Notes under the pieces: generated by a model
What the model was told of the DNA's origin: nothing
Database searches by the model: none
The model's input: the letters and a program-made list of their open reading frames with translations, nothing else
Assembly (NCBI RefSeq): GCF_006175945.1
Contig: NZ_VAJL01000001.1
Location: 4,225,001 to 4,289,000 of the forward strand
Direction of reading: 5' to 3'
From: Chryseobacterium mulctrae
GTDB lineage: Bacteria; Bacteroidota; Bacteroidia; Flavobacteriales; Weeksellaceae
Length of the DNA stretch: 64,000 nt
Shown here: positions 44,622 to 53,109 of the stretch, one piece after another
Position numbering within the stretch: position 1 is the first letter of the stretch
Layout of the letters: each line of letters begins with the position of its first letter
Position numbers and translations under genes: made by a program

Positions 44622-45596
44622 TTATTTTGAAAAGCTAAATTTTATTTTTTCCCAGAAAGTCCCTTCGTAATCCAAATTGTAACCAACAATATTGTGATAG
44701 AGCCACTTTGCAATGACTTCTGCCGATTCCAGATTCAAAAGTGTTATTTTTTCAATTCCGGCCTGATTCTGTACATTTCCTATTGTAAAATAGGTTTTGC
44801 TGAGGTTGTAAGTGTCAATTCGATTATTGGTCATACTCAATCTTTCGCTGATGAAATTTTCAAGATGCTGCTCGTTATCTACGCCTGTATTTCCAGATTT
44901 ATCCCATTTAGAAATCACAAGAAGCACATTTACATTTTTCAGATTCTTTCCCTTTTTTTCCAGATAATCTAAAAATTCTACAATTTTAGAATCTTCATTG
45001 TGCGCTTTGTCATAGCTTGTTACAATCAGAAAGTTCAGCGGAATGTCTGAATTTAAGTACGCTTCAATGTCTGCGTGATATCTTCCGCCTCTTGAAATTT
45101 CGTTATGATTTTCTCCAGCCGTTTCTAAAAACGAAATATTAATGGAAGGAACTTTTTTCGATTGATTATTCGGGTCAAATACAAAATCTAATCTTGTCAC
45201 CTGATCTCTCGTACTTCTATTGGGTAGAATGCCCTTTTTTATATTTTCAAAAAAATCAGCCAATAAAATTTGCGCTTCTCTGGAATTTGGACTTCCCAAT
45301 TTTGGTCTTAAAACTCCGGCATAAGAGTTCAAATAATACAAAATTGCCGATAAAATAACAGATTTTCCTGAAGCTGAAGTTCCGTAGAAGAAGACGAAAT
45401 TACTGTCTTTATTTTTCACAGTGGTTGTACTGCCGTTTGAAGTGGGAACAAAACCGTCATCTTCTATTTCAGGATGTGCGTAAATGTTTTCATTCGTTAT
45501 AATCTCGTTTTGAGGCTCTGTAAAATCATCGAATTTTTTAAAATCGTTGTCATAATCATAGTTATCGAAAGAAAAAGGTTTGTCATTATTCATCAT
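44622..45596 (-). CDS. P-loop GTPase, second gene of the operon
   Basis: A 324-aa soluble protein with Walker A GTSASGKS (72-79), a switch/Walker B-like FLETAGE (156-162) in the place of DxxG, and SKWD (229-232) in the place of N/TKxD, so most probably a TRAFAC-class GTPase. The first 65 residues are acidic and Asp/Asn-rich, probably unstructured. The LETAGE motif is unlike Era, Obg or Der. It starts 5 bp after the membrane protein gene. Alternative starts at 45596 and 45593 differ by one Met. Confidence 0.82.
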   Translation of the reverse strand: MMNNDKPFSFDNYDYDNDFKKFDDFTEPQNEIITNENIYAHPEIEDDGFVPTSNGSTTTVKNKDSNFVFFYGTSASGKSVILSAILYYLNSYAGVLRPKLGSPNSREAQILLADFFENIKKGILPNRSTRDQVTRLDFVFDPNNQSKKVPSINISFLETAGENHNEISRGGRYHADIEAYLNSDIPLNFLIVTSYDKAHNEDSKIVEFLDYLEKKGKNLKNVNVLLVISKWDKSGNTGVDNEQHLENFISERLSMTNNRIDTYNLSKTYFTIGNVQNQAGIEKITLLNLESAEVIAKWLYHNIVGYNLDYEGTFWEKIKFSFSK

Positions 45597-45601
45597 GGTA
45601 A

Positions 45602-46624
45602 TTATTTATTTGGGATTAATGTTCTGCCTTTTTTTCTGTTTCCTAAAACGCTGTTATTGGTTCTATTATCCGGACTTGTCACCAATAAAATGATAATTAC
45701 AATCACAAAATCTAATAAAATACATCCTGCCAAAACAACAAATTGATACATTCCGAAGTTTTTAATCGCATGTTCAAAAGCATAACCAATTTTTCCAACA
45801 TCTTGTGTTTTAGAAAGTAAAGGTTCGAATTTGAATTTTTCTTCTCCCAAAACATTGCTGCCTCGGTTTCCAAGCTTGTTATAATCGGTTAAGGCATTGT
45901 CTATAAGGGCTTGTGCCAAAATATCTTTATCTTTTTTAGGCAACAACAAAAACTCCTGTATTCTTTTATTCCATTTCAGAACAGAATTATTAATGTCTGA
46001 TTTTAAATTTCTTTCATCAGGCGACAAATCCATCACCATATTATCGATTTGGCTTCCCATTCTTTGTGCTAAATCTTCATAATCATTTCCAATCGGAGTT
46101 AAAAGATCTACTTTTTGCCCCGTCATTTTTTCAATATCTCTGATTAATGACTGCGCTCTTGAGCCGATTCCCTGATTTGCAGGATCAATAATTTGAGCCA
46201 TTAATTGTTTTTTCTTAATCTCAATATTTCTTGTGGTTTCTTTCGGGTATTTATAATTTAATTTTGCTTCAATATTATTTTCCAGCGTATTAAAATCTTC
46301 ATTAATCGTTTTTAATTCGTTGGTGTAGATGTCGGTACGCATAAATCTTGTGTATAATGCGTTGAAATTGGCGATAAAGCAAAAGGATGCAATGAAGATG
46401 TAAATTCCCACCAAGCTTCCGGTAGATTTACCTTCAAGTTTTGCAGCACGAAGCATCCAGCAAAGGAATAATAATAGCAAAGAAAGCACGAGTGCTATTA
46501 CAAATGATGCGTTGCCGAAGATCTGCTCAAGCCCGACCCAGGTTTGATAAAAGCTCACGCTGATTAATAATATTGCGAGCACTCCTAAAAATAGATCTGA
46601 TGCTCCTAAAGAATTTTTACTCAT
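45602..46624 (-). CDS. Four-helix membrane protein with large soluble domain, first gene of the operon
   Basis: A 340-aa protein with three N-terminal transmembrane helices (about 10-30, 38-58 and 69-88), a soluble helical region of about 190 residues (NELKTINEDFNTLENNIEAKLNYKYP..., with MTGQKVDLLTPIGNDYEDLAQRMGSQID) and a fourth helix near the end (about 291-315). I do not recognise the family. The soluble part would lie on one side of the membrane and could interact with the GTPase or with the third protein. The operon starts here. Confidence 0.72.
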   Translation of the reverse strand: MSKNSLGASDLFLGVLAILLISVSFYQTWVGLEQIFGNASFVIALVLSLLLLFLCWMLRAAKLEGKSTGSLVGIYIFIASFCFIANFNALYTRFMRTDIYTNELKTINEDFNTLENNIEAKLNYKYPKETTRNIEIKKKQLMAQIIDPANQGIGSRAQSLIRDIEKMTGQKVDLLTPIGNDYEDLAQRMGSQIDNMVMDLSPDERNLKSDINNSVLKWNKRIQEFLLLPKKDKDILAQALIDNALTDYNKLGNRGSNVLGEEKFKFEPLLSKTQDVGKIGYAFEHAIKNFGMYQFVVLAGCILLDFVIVIIILLVTSPDNRTNNSVLGNRKKGRTLIPNK

Positions 46625-46784
46625 GGTTGGTATTTTATAATATTGTTTTTTTTCTTTTTTTAAAACAAGAAATTCAGTATTCTAATTTTCTCCAAAACTA
46701 CAGTGGCATTCTTATATTTTTTTACGGGAAACCATAAAGCATGAATGTTTCAGAGAAAAAATTATATTTACAGAAAAAAAAACA

Positions 46785-47582
46785 ATGGAAAATTATTTAG
46801 ACATCAACAGGAAATCCTGGAATGCCAAAGTAGAACCACATCTGAAATCGGATTTCTATTTTGTTGATGAATTTTTGAAAGGAAGAACATCATTAAATTC
46901 TATAGAGCTTGGGCTTGTAAGAGATGTAAAAGGTAAAAAAATTCTTCATCTGCAATGTCATTTTGGGCAGGATTCTATTTCGCTTTCGAGAATGGGAGCA
47001 AAGGTTACAGGAATTGATCTTTCAGATAAAGCAATTGAAGCGGGAAAAGATTTAGCGAAACAATGCAATACAGATACAGAATTTATTTGCTCTGATGTAT
47101 ATGATTTACCTACTATTTTAGACGAAAAATTTGATATAGTTTTTACAAGTTACGGCACAATTGGCTGGCTTCCCGATCTTGAAAAGTGGGCGGGTGTAAT
47201 TGATCATTTTTTAAAACCAAACGGAAAGTTTATCATGGCAGAATTTCATCCTGTAGTTTGGATGTTTGATGATGATTTTAAAGACATTGCGTATAATTAT
47301 TTCAATGAAAAACCTATTGCAGAAACTTATGAAGGAACCTATGCAGACTTTTCAGCCGAAATCGTTCAGGATTATGTAATGTGGAATCATTCGTTATCCG
47401 AAGTAATGCAAAATCTGATTAATAAAAACTTAGTAATAGAGCAGTTTCAGGAATTTGATTGGTCACCTTACCCGTGTTTTAAGCACATTGAAGAATTTGA
47501 AAAAGGAAAATGGCGCACAGAAAAATTTGGAAATAAAATACCTATGGTTTATGCCCTTTCAGCACAAAAAAAGTCATCGTAA
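46785..47582 (+). CDS. Class I SAM-dependent methyltransferase
   Basis: A 265-aa methyltransferase with motif I ILHLQCHFGQDSISLSRMGAKVTGIDLS, then AIEAGKDLAKQCNTDTEFICSDVYDLP (motif II/III) and FDIVFTSYGTIGWLPDLEKW. Similar proteins are often annotated as generic methyltransferase 11/25. Substrate cannot be inferred. Its TAA lies in the loop of the downstream terminator. Confidence 0.88.
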   Translation: MENYLDINRKSWNAKVEPHLKSDFYFVDEFLKGRTSLNSIELGLVRDVKGKKILHLQCHFGQDSISLSRMGAKVTGIDLSDKAIEAGKDLAKQCNTDTEFICSDVYDLPTILDEKFDIVFTSYGTIGWLPDLEKWAGVIDHFLKPNGKFIMAEFHPVVWMFDDDFKDIAYNYFNEKPIAETYEGTYADFSAEIVQDYVMWNHSLSEVMQNLINKNLVIEQFQEFDWSPYPCFKHIEEFEKGKWRTEKFGNKIPMVYALSAQKKSS

Positions 47583-47597
47583 TGATGACTTTTTTGT
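47567..47597 (+). terminator. Intrinsic terminator with the stop codon in its loop
   Basis: aagtcatc / gatgactt flanked by A- and T-runs; the TAA of the methyltransferase gene (47580-47582) is part of the loop. Confidence 0.85.
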
Positions 47598-47640
47598 ATA
47601 TGAATGTTAAAATGAATATCTAAGTTTATCGATTCTAATC

Positions 47641-47883
47641 TTATAATTTAGATGTAGAATCTTCTACTTTTGTTTTTGCTTCGTCAAATTTACTTTGAGC
47701 TTGGGAAGCCACTTCATTTGCTTTATCTTTCAAATCATTTCCCCATTTATTCAAATTATCTTTAGCAGAGTTAATTTTGTCTTTCACAGCTTGTTGCTGT
47801 TCCGGAGTAGATTTTTTGTATTTCCAATATGCTAAAGCACCTATTCCTAATAAAGCTAATAATCCATTTGTCTTATTTCCCAT
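47641..47883 (-). CDS. YtxH-like small stress protein
   Basis: An 80-aa protein with one short hydrophobic segment (GLLALLGIGALAYWKY) and an Ala/Lys/Asp-rich helical repeat tail (AVKDKINSAKDNLNKWGNDLKDKANEVASQAQSKFDEAKTK), like YtxH/CsbD/LEA-type stress proteins. The function is unknown in detail. It is a single gene on the minus strand. Confidence 0.72.
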   Translation of the reverse strand: MGNKTNGLLALLGIGALAYWKYKKSTPEQQQAVKDKINSAKDNLNKWGNDLKDKANEVASQAQSKFDEAKTKVEDSTSKL

Positions 47884-47984
47884 GATTTCTGATTTTTAAA
47901 AGTTATAATATTAAAATTTTGTTATTAATAACTATGTAAAATGTGTGCCAAAAAATTTATGGGAATAATAAAAATATGTTAAAA

Positions 47985-48827
47985 TTATTTAAAGATTTCA
48001 AATTGATTTCCATCAAAACTTGCAAAAACCATTGTAGGATAAGAGTCTTGATGATAAATATTTCCGTTTTTATCAATGGCGATAGCTCCTGCAAAGCCAT
48101 CGATAGTCTTTAGCTCAGCAAAAGTTTTGTCAAAAGCGTCTTTTAAGTTCATTCCATCTGTCACTCTGGTTACAATTTTGGCAGAAGTTGCATTGCTTAC
48201 AATATCTTCACCAACTCCGGTGCAGCTTACAGCACAAAATTCATTGGCGTAATTTCCAGCTACCGTTGCAGAGTCTGAAATTCTTCCCGGAATTTCAAAA
48301 CCTTTACCTCCGGTAGAAGTGGCAACAGCTAATTTTCCGTTTTTATCGATCGCAACACAACCAACAGTTCCTTTTCCCCCGTTTTTTAGTTTCGCTTCAT
48401 ATTCTTTTCTTCTTTGAGGAATTTCTGTTGAGAAATTTTCAAATCCGTTATTGTTAGCATAAATTTTAGCTCCGTTTCCACCTAAAACCCGGTCATCTTC
48501 TTTCATCAGTTCCTTTGCTACAAAAATCGGATTTTTCACATCCTGAATATTGATAACACCGCTCATTTTCTGAGTTTCACCATTCATTAATGCTGCACTC
48601 ATTCTGATAACGCCGTCACTTTGAATTTGCGAACCGATTCCTGCATTAAACAATTCATCATCTTCCAAAAGAGAAACCGCATAAGCAACGGTATCGACTG
48701 CAGAATGGGTTTCTAAATATTGATATGCCTTTTCAGCGATGTTTTTTAAAGAATTTTGTTTAGCAACTTTCACTTCATGGCTCTGGTCACTTTCAGAGAA
48801 AAAACCTCCGTGGATAATGATTTTCAT
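47985..48827 (-). CDS. iaaA: Isoaspartyl peptidase / plant-type L-asparaginase
   Basis: A 280-aa Ntn hydrolase precursor. The autocleavage and catalytic site is GTVGCVAIDKNGKLAVATSTGG with Thr at about residue 154; ASTGG and RISDSATVAGNYA lie in the expected places. These enzymes hydrolyse beta-aspartyl (isoaspartyl) dipeptides and asparagine. Beside cyanophycinase and cyanophycin synthetase, its likely job is to cleave the beta-Asp-Arg dipeptides released from cyanophycin. A terminator separates it from cyanophycinase. Confidence 0.92.
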   Translation of the reverse strand: MKIIIHGGFFSESDQSHEVKVAKQNSLKNIAEKAYQYLETHSAVDTVAYAVSLLEDDELFNAGIGSQIQSDGVIRMSAALMNGETQKMSGVINIQDVKNPIFVAKELMKEDDRVLGGNGAKIYANNNGFENFSTEIPQRRKEYEAKLKNGGKGTVGCVAIDKNGKLAVATSTGGKGFEIPGRISDSATVAGNYANEFCAVSCTGVGEDIVSNATSAKIVTRVTDGMNLKDAFDKTFAELKTIDGFAGAIAIDKNGNIYHQDSYPTMVFASFDGNQFEIFK

Positions 48828-48852
48828 ATTGATTATTTGATTTTAAATATAT

Positions 48853-48880
48853 AAAAAAAAGTGAAGAAATCTTCACTTTA
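48853..48880 (-). terminator. Intrinsic terminator of cyanophycinase
   Basis: On the minus strand aaagtgaaga / tcttcacttt is followed by a T-run, directly after the cyanophycinase stop. It separates cyanophycinase from the isoaspartyl peptidase gene. Confidence 0.8.
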
Positions 48881-48888
48881 ATGTATTG

Positions 48889-49773
48889 TTACGTTTGAGG
48901 TATCGGGTTAAACTGAGAGTTTTCTATCGTCAGTTTTCTTGTCGTCAAATCATAGTGATCGTTCATCGACATCACGTGAACGGTAAGATTATCTATTGAA
49001 ATAGGTTCACCTAAATTGATATTGGTAAGATTGGTGTCTTTAATGAATCTTCCATCAACAATAATTACTAAACCAGATCCTACAGCGGTCATGGTATCAT
49101 TATGAATGAAAAGTCCGGTGTCTTCACCTAAACCGATTCCTAAAGTTCTAGGATTGTTTACCACAGCTTGGAAAAGTCTTCCGATTCTTCCTCTTTGTAC
49201 GAAATGCGTATCAACAATTACGTTATCGATTAAACCTAAACCTTGAGTTGTTTTAATTTCACCCTTCAACAAAGCTTCAGAACTGCTTCCTTGGTAAATC
49301 ATATTCTCAGAAGCTGCTGCAGCTCCTGCAGAAGTTCCGGAGTAGATAAAATCCTGCTCCATATATTTCAGCAAAATAGTATCATGAAATCTTGTTCCAC
49401 CCAAAATAGAAGTCAGTCTTAACTGATCACCACCCGTAAACATTACAACATCGGCAGCATTTGCTCTTGCAACAATAGCATCCGAATTAGCTTCTTCACG
49501 ATTGTGAATATCAAGAATATTGACATTTTTGGCTCCTAAAAATTCAAAAGCTTTTTTATATTCAGCACCTACTATTTGAGGGATCTGCGAAGCCGTAGTA
49601 ATGACTTCGATAATTGAGTTTTCTTTATTCTTAGATTCAGTAATGATTTTTCTTAAGATTCCTCTCTCAAAAAAGTTAAGATTTTTTTCGACATTCTGAT
49701 CGTAATCGGTCTCAGAAAAACTGCCTTTATTAACAGCCCCACCGATAATAATTAATTTTCCAACAGGTTTCAT
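48889..49773 (-). CDS. cphB: Cyanophycinase
   Basis: A 294-aa S51-family serine peptidase that in cyanobacteria and other bacteria degrades cyanophycin to beta-Asp-Arg dipeptides. It has the N-terminal GKLIIIGGAV, the oxyanion region MFTGGDQLRLTSILGG and the nucleophile elbow YSGTSAGAAAAS with Ser near residue 148. Start is ATG at 49773; the TTG at 49782 overlaps a promoter-like TAAATTTG (49787-49780, minus strand), which would leave almost no leader. It is divergent from cphA. Confidence 0.93.
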   Translation of the reverse strand: MKPVGKLIIIGGAVNKGSFSETDYDQNVEKNLNFFERGILRKIITESKNKENSIIEVITTASQIPQIVGAEYKKAFEFLGAKNVNILDIHNREEANSDAIVARANAADVVMFTGGDQLRLTSILGGTRFHDTILLKYMEQDFIYSGTSAGAAAASENMIYQGSSSEALLKGEIKTTQGLGLIDNVIVDTHFVQRGRIGRLFQAVVNNPRTLGIGLGEDTGLFIHNDTMTAVGSGLVIIVDGRFIKDTNLTNINLGEPISIDNLTVHVMSMNDHYDLTTRKLTIENSQFNPIPQT

Positions 49774-49918
49774 AGCTTGCAAATTTAAAAAATAATAAAT
49801 TGTTAATGAAATGTAAACCGATTTTTAACGTATTTAGTTTGATTTCTAATTGATTAAAGAAATTGTATTTTTTTAATAAATCTTTAATAACGCTATGGTT
49901 TTGTTTCATGTTTTACAT

Positions 49919-49926
49919 TATCTTTG
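49919..49926 (+). promoter_or_regulatory. Probable -7 element of the cphA promoter
   Basis: TATCTTTG matches TAnnTTTG and lies 46 bp before the cphA ATG. A TTTTG at 49899-49903 is only 15 bp upstream, shorter than usual spacing. Confidence 0.4.
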
Positions 49927-49971
49927 ATTTAGAAAGATGTTTTTATTAATATAATAAGGTATAACTAAAGT

Positions 49972-52599
49972 ATGAAAATTGAGAAGATACAGGCTTTGCG
50001 TGGTCCAAATATTTGGAGTATAAGAAGAAAGAAGCTGATACAGATGCGTTTGGATCTGGAGGAAATGGAAGATTTTCCTACAAATAAAATCGAAGGTTTT
50101 CGTGAAAGAATAGAACATCTTATGCCTTCGCTCATTAGTCACCGTTGTTCTGAAGGAACGAGAGGAGGTTTTTTTCATAGAATAGAAACTGGTACCTGGA
50201 TGGGACATGTCATTGAGCATATCGCTTTAGAAATTCAAACTTTAGCGGGTATGGAAACAGGATTTGGAAGAACGCGCGAGACAAAATCTCCAGGAGTTTA
50301 CAACGTCGTGTTTGATTATATCGAAGAAAATGCAGGAATCTATGCAGCCGAACAGGCGGTAGAAATTGCTTTAGCTTTAATTGAAAATAAAGAATACGAT
50401 ATCAATGCCTGTATTCAAAAGTTAAAAGAAATCAGAGAGCGTGTAAGATTGGGACCTTCAACAGGAAGTATTGTTGAGGAAGCAGTTTCAAGAAAAATTC
50501 CGTGGATAAGATTGGGAAGCAACTCGCTGGTTCAGTTAGGTTACGGAGTTAATCAACAAAGATTCCAGGCGACAATTACCGGAAATACAAGCTCGATTGC
50601 TGTAGATATTGCATGCAATAAAGAGCTGACGAAAAGAATGCTTCATGATGCTGCAATTCCTGTTCCGATGGGAGATTTAATTGTGGATGAGGAAGAACTA
50701 CAAAGCGTTATCAAAAAAATTGGTTATCCTATCGTTATTAAACCTTTGGACGGAAATCACGGAAAAGGTTCTTCAATCAATGTTAATGATTGGGTTTCTT
50801 CTGTGACAGGTTTAGAATACGCTCAGAAATATTCAAAAAAAGTAATTGTTGAAAAATATATTACGGGATACGATTTCAGAGTTTTGGTAATCAATAATAA
50901 AATGGTTGCAGCAGCAAGAAGGGTTCCCGCTCATGTTGTTGGTGACGGTGAATCTAATCTTGAGCAATTAATTGAAAAAGAAAACAAAGATCCGAGAAGA
51001 GGATATGGTCACGAAAATGTTTTGACCGAAATCACAGTTGATAAAGACACTTTAGAATTACTTGAAAAACTCCAATATACTTTAGAAACAGTTCCTCAAA
51101 AAGGAGAAATAGTTTATCTAAAATCTACAGCTAATCTTTCTACAGGTGGTACTTCTATTGATGTTACCGATATGGTGCATCCGGAAAATATCACAATGGC
51201 TGAAAGAATTTCAAAAATCATCGGTTTAGATGTCTGCGGAATTGATATTATGGCAGAAAATCTTACACAGCCTTTGAAAGAAAGCGGCGGAGCAATCATT
51301 GAAGTAAATGCAGCTCCTGGTTTCAGAATGCATTTGGCTCCAAGTGAAGGTCTTCCGAGAAACGTTGCAGCTCCGGTTGTAGATATGTTGTATCCGCAAG
51401 GAAAACCTTTTACCATTCCGATTATTGCAGTTACAGGAACTAATGGAAAAACCACGACGACAAGATTAATTTCACATATCGTAAAAAGTAACGGTTATAG
51501 AGTAGGTTTCACCACATCAGACGGAATTTACATTCAGAATACGATGTTGACGAAAGGTGATACAACAGGTCCTATTTCAGCCGAATTTATTCTAAAAGAT
51601 CCAACTGTAGAATTTGCAGTTTTGGAAACCGCACGTGGCGGAATTCTTCGTTCCGGTTTAGGTTTCGGACAGTGTGACATCGGGGTTTTAACCAATATTA
51701 AAGAAGATCATTTAGGAATGAATGATATTCACAACCTGAAAGATTTAACCAAAGTAAAAAGAGTAGTACTCGACAGTGTAAAGAAAAGCGGATGGAGCGT
51801 TTTGAATGCTGAAGATGAATATTCTATGAGAATCATCAACGATTTGCCGAGTAATGTCGCTATTTTTAGTTTAGATGAAAATAATGAATACATCAAAAAA
51901 TTTGCTAAAGAAGGACGCACAACCTGTGTTTATGAAGAAGGCTATGTAACCATTAAAAAAGGCGATTGGAAAATAAGAATCGGAAAAGTAAAAGATTTCC
52001 CGATTACGATGGAAGGAAAGGCAAAATTCATGATAGATAATGTTTTGGCGGCGAGTTTGGCTTGTTATCTTTATGGTTTTGGGATTGAGGATATTTCAAA
52101 CTCACTTCGTACATTTATTCCAAGTGCACAGTTGACTCCGGGAAGACTGAATGTATTTAAATTTAAAAACTTTAAAGTTTTGATAGATTTTGCACACAAT
52201 CCTGCAGGTTATGAAGCGATTGAAGATTATCTTAAAAATGTAGAATCTACCAAGAAAATCGGAATTATTTCCGGTGTGGGAGACAGAAGAGATGAAGACA
52301 TCAGACTGTGTGGAAAAATTGCCGGAAGAATGTTTGATCATATTATCATCAGAAACGAAAAACATCTTCGAGGAAGAACAGAAGAAGAAATCAACGGTTT
52401 GATTATCGACGGAATGCAATCTTCGGGAAGAGATGTGAGCTACGAAACGATTCCTAAAGAAATTGATGCGCTGAAACACGCAATGGGAATGGCGGAAGAA
52501 GGAACTTTTATTACAGCTCTAAGTGATGTAATTTCTAATGCAATTGACCTTGTTCAGGATTATCAGGCGAGGGAATTGCTTGAAGACGATAAATTTTAA
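49972..52599 (+). CDS. cphA: Cyanophycin synthetase
   Basis: CphA builds cyanophycin, an aspartate backbone with arginine side chains, from Asp, Arg and ATP. The 875-aa protein has the N-terminal CphA domain, an ATP-grasp domain (about 215-480: LTKRMLHDAAIPVPMGD, KPLDGNHGKGSSI, EVNAAPGFRMHLAPSEG) and a Mur-ligase-like domain with P-loop GTNGKTTTTRL (about 488-498) and FAHNPAGYEAI. Full length. It is divergent from cyanophycinase and very probably stores nitrogen with it. Confidence 0.96.
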   Translation: MKIEKIQALRGPNIWSIRRKKLIQMRLDLEEMEDFPTNKIEGFRERIEHLMPSLISHRCSEGTRGGFFHRIETGTWMGHVIEHIALEIQTLAGMETGFGRTRETKSPGVYNVVFDYIEENAGIYAAEQAVEIALALIENKEYDINACIQKLKEIRERVRLGPSTGSIVEEAVSRKIPWIRLGSNSLVQLGYGVNQQRFQATITGNTSSIAVDIACNKELTKRMLHDAAIPVPMGDLIVDEEELQSVIKKIGYPIVIKPLDGNHGKGSSINVNDWVSSVTGLEYAQKYSKKVIVEKYITGYDFRVLVINNKMVAAARRVPAHVVGDGESNLEQLIEKENKDPRRGYGHENVLTEITVDKDTLELLEKLQYTLETVPQKGEIVYLKSTANLSTGGTSIDVTDMVHPENITMAERISKIIGLDVCGIDIMAENLTQPLKESGGAIIEVNAAPGFRMHLAPSEGLPRNVAAPVVDMLYPQGKPFTIPIIAVTGTNGKTTTTRLISHIVKSNGYRVGFTTSDGIYIQNTMLTKGDTTGPISAEFILKDPTVEFAVLETARGGILRSGLGFGQCDIGVLTNIKEDHLGMNDIHNLKDLTKVKRVVLDSVKKSGWSVLNAEDEYSMRIINDLPSNVAIFSLDENNEYIKKFAKEGRTTCVYEEGYVTIKKGDWKIRIGKVKDFPITMEGKAKFMIDNVLAASLACYLYGFGIEDISNSLRTFIPSAQLTPGRLNVFKFKNFKVLIDFAHNPAGYEAIEDYLKNVESTKKIGIISGVGDRRDEDIRLCGKIAGRMFDHIIIRNEKHLRGRTEEEINGLIIDGMQSSGRDVSYETIPKEIDALKHAMGMAEEGTFITALSDVISNAIDLVQDYQARELLEDDKF

Positions 52600-52602
52600 A
52601 AT

Positions 52603-52634
52603 AAAAAAAGGAGTAAAGTTAATTTACTCCTTTT
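52603..52634. terminator. Bidirectional terminator between converging genes
   Basis: A long stem of ggagtaaa / tttactcc with A- and T-runs on both sides lies between cphA and the minus-strand gene. The loop contains the stop codon of the minus gene (52619-52621). Confidence 0.9.
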
Positions 52635-53101
52635 TTTGTTTCCAGCTGCTCAGAATTAGCGTAAATCATACCTACAGTGAGGTTTTTGTAATTCTTTAAA
52701 ATCTGTTGATTAGATTTATTTTTTAAACTATCTCTATAAAATGCAATTCTTTTTTCCCCGGAAAGAAAAAGCTTATTAGTTTTAGCATCTCGTTCTTTAA
52801 TAAAAAGCGTTAACCTTGCGGGTTGTATTCCTTTTTGCTGAAGCTGATAATCATCTTTTCGATTATTAAATCTAAAAGTAATGAAACTTGTCTCTTCAGA
52901 CCAGCCACCTCCAACATAAGCTATCTCAAAATTTACTTTAAGGTCTCTTAAAACGTCTTTTACTTTTTTATTGAGGTAAAATTGTTCATTTTCTTTAAAT
53001 TTTCCGATTTCCTGTTTAGAATAAACTTTTTGTTGAGCATTCAGCTTAAAAGTAAAAACTAAAATAAACGGCAAAATGATTTTTAATACATATTTATTCA
53101 T
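52619..53101 (-). CDS. Exported hypothetical protein
   Basis: A 160-aa protein with a signal peptide (MNKYVLKIILPFILVFTFKLNAQ). The mature part contains VLRDLKVNFEIAYVGGGWSEETSFITFRF. No family known to me. It lies 9 bp after the ATP-grasp gene and is probably co-transcribed with it; whether it belongs to that pathway is unclear. Confidence 0.65.
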   Translation of the reverse strand: MNKYVLKIILPFILVFTFKLNAQQKVYSKQEIGKFKENEQFYLNKKVKDVLRDLKVNFEIAYVGGGWSEETSFITFRFNNRKDDYQLQQKGIQPARLTLFIKERDAKTNKLFLSGEKRIAFYRDSLKNKSNQQILKNYKNLTVGMIYANSEQLETKKGVN

Positions 53102-53109
53102 TCCATAAT

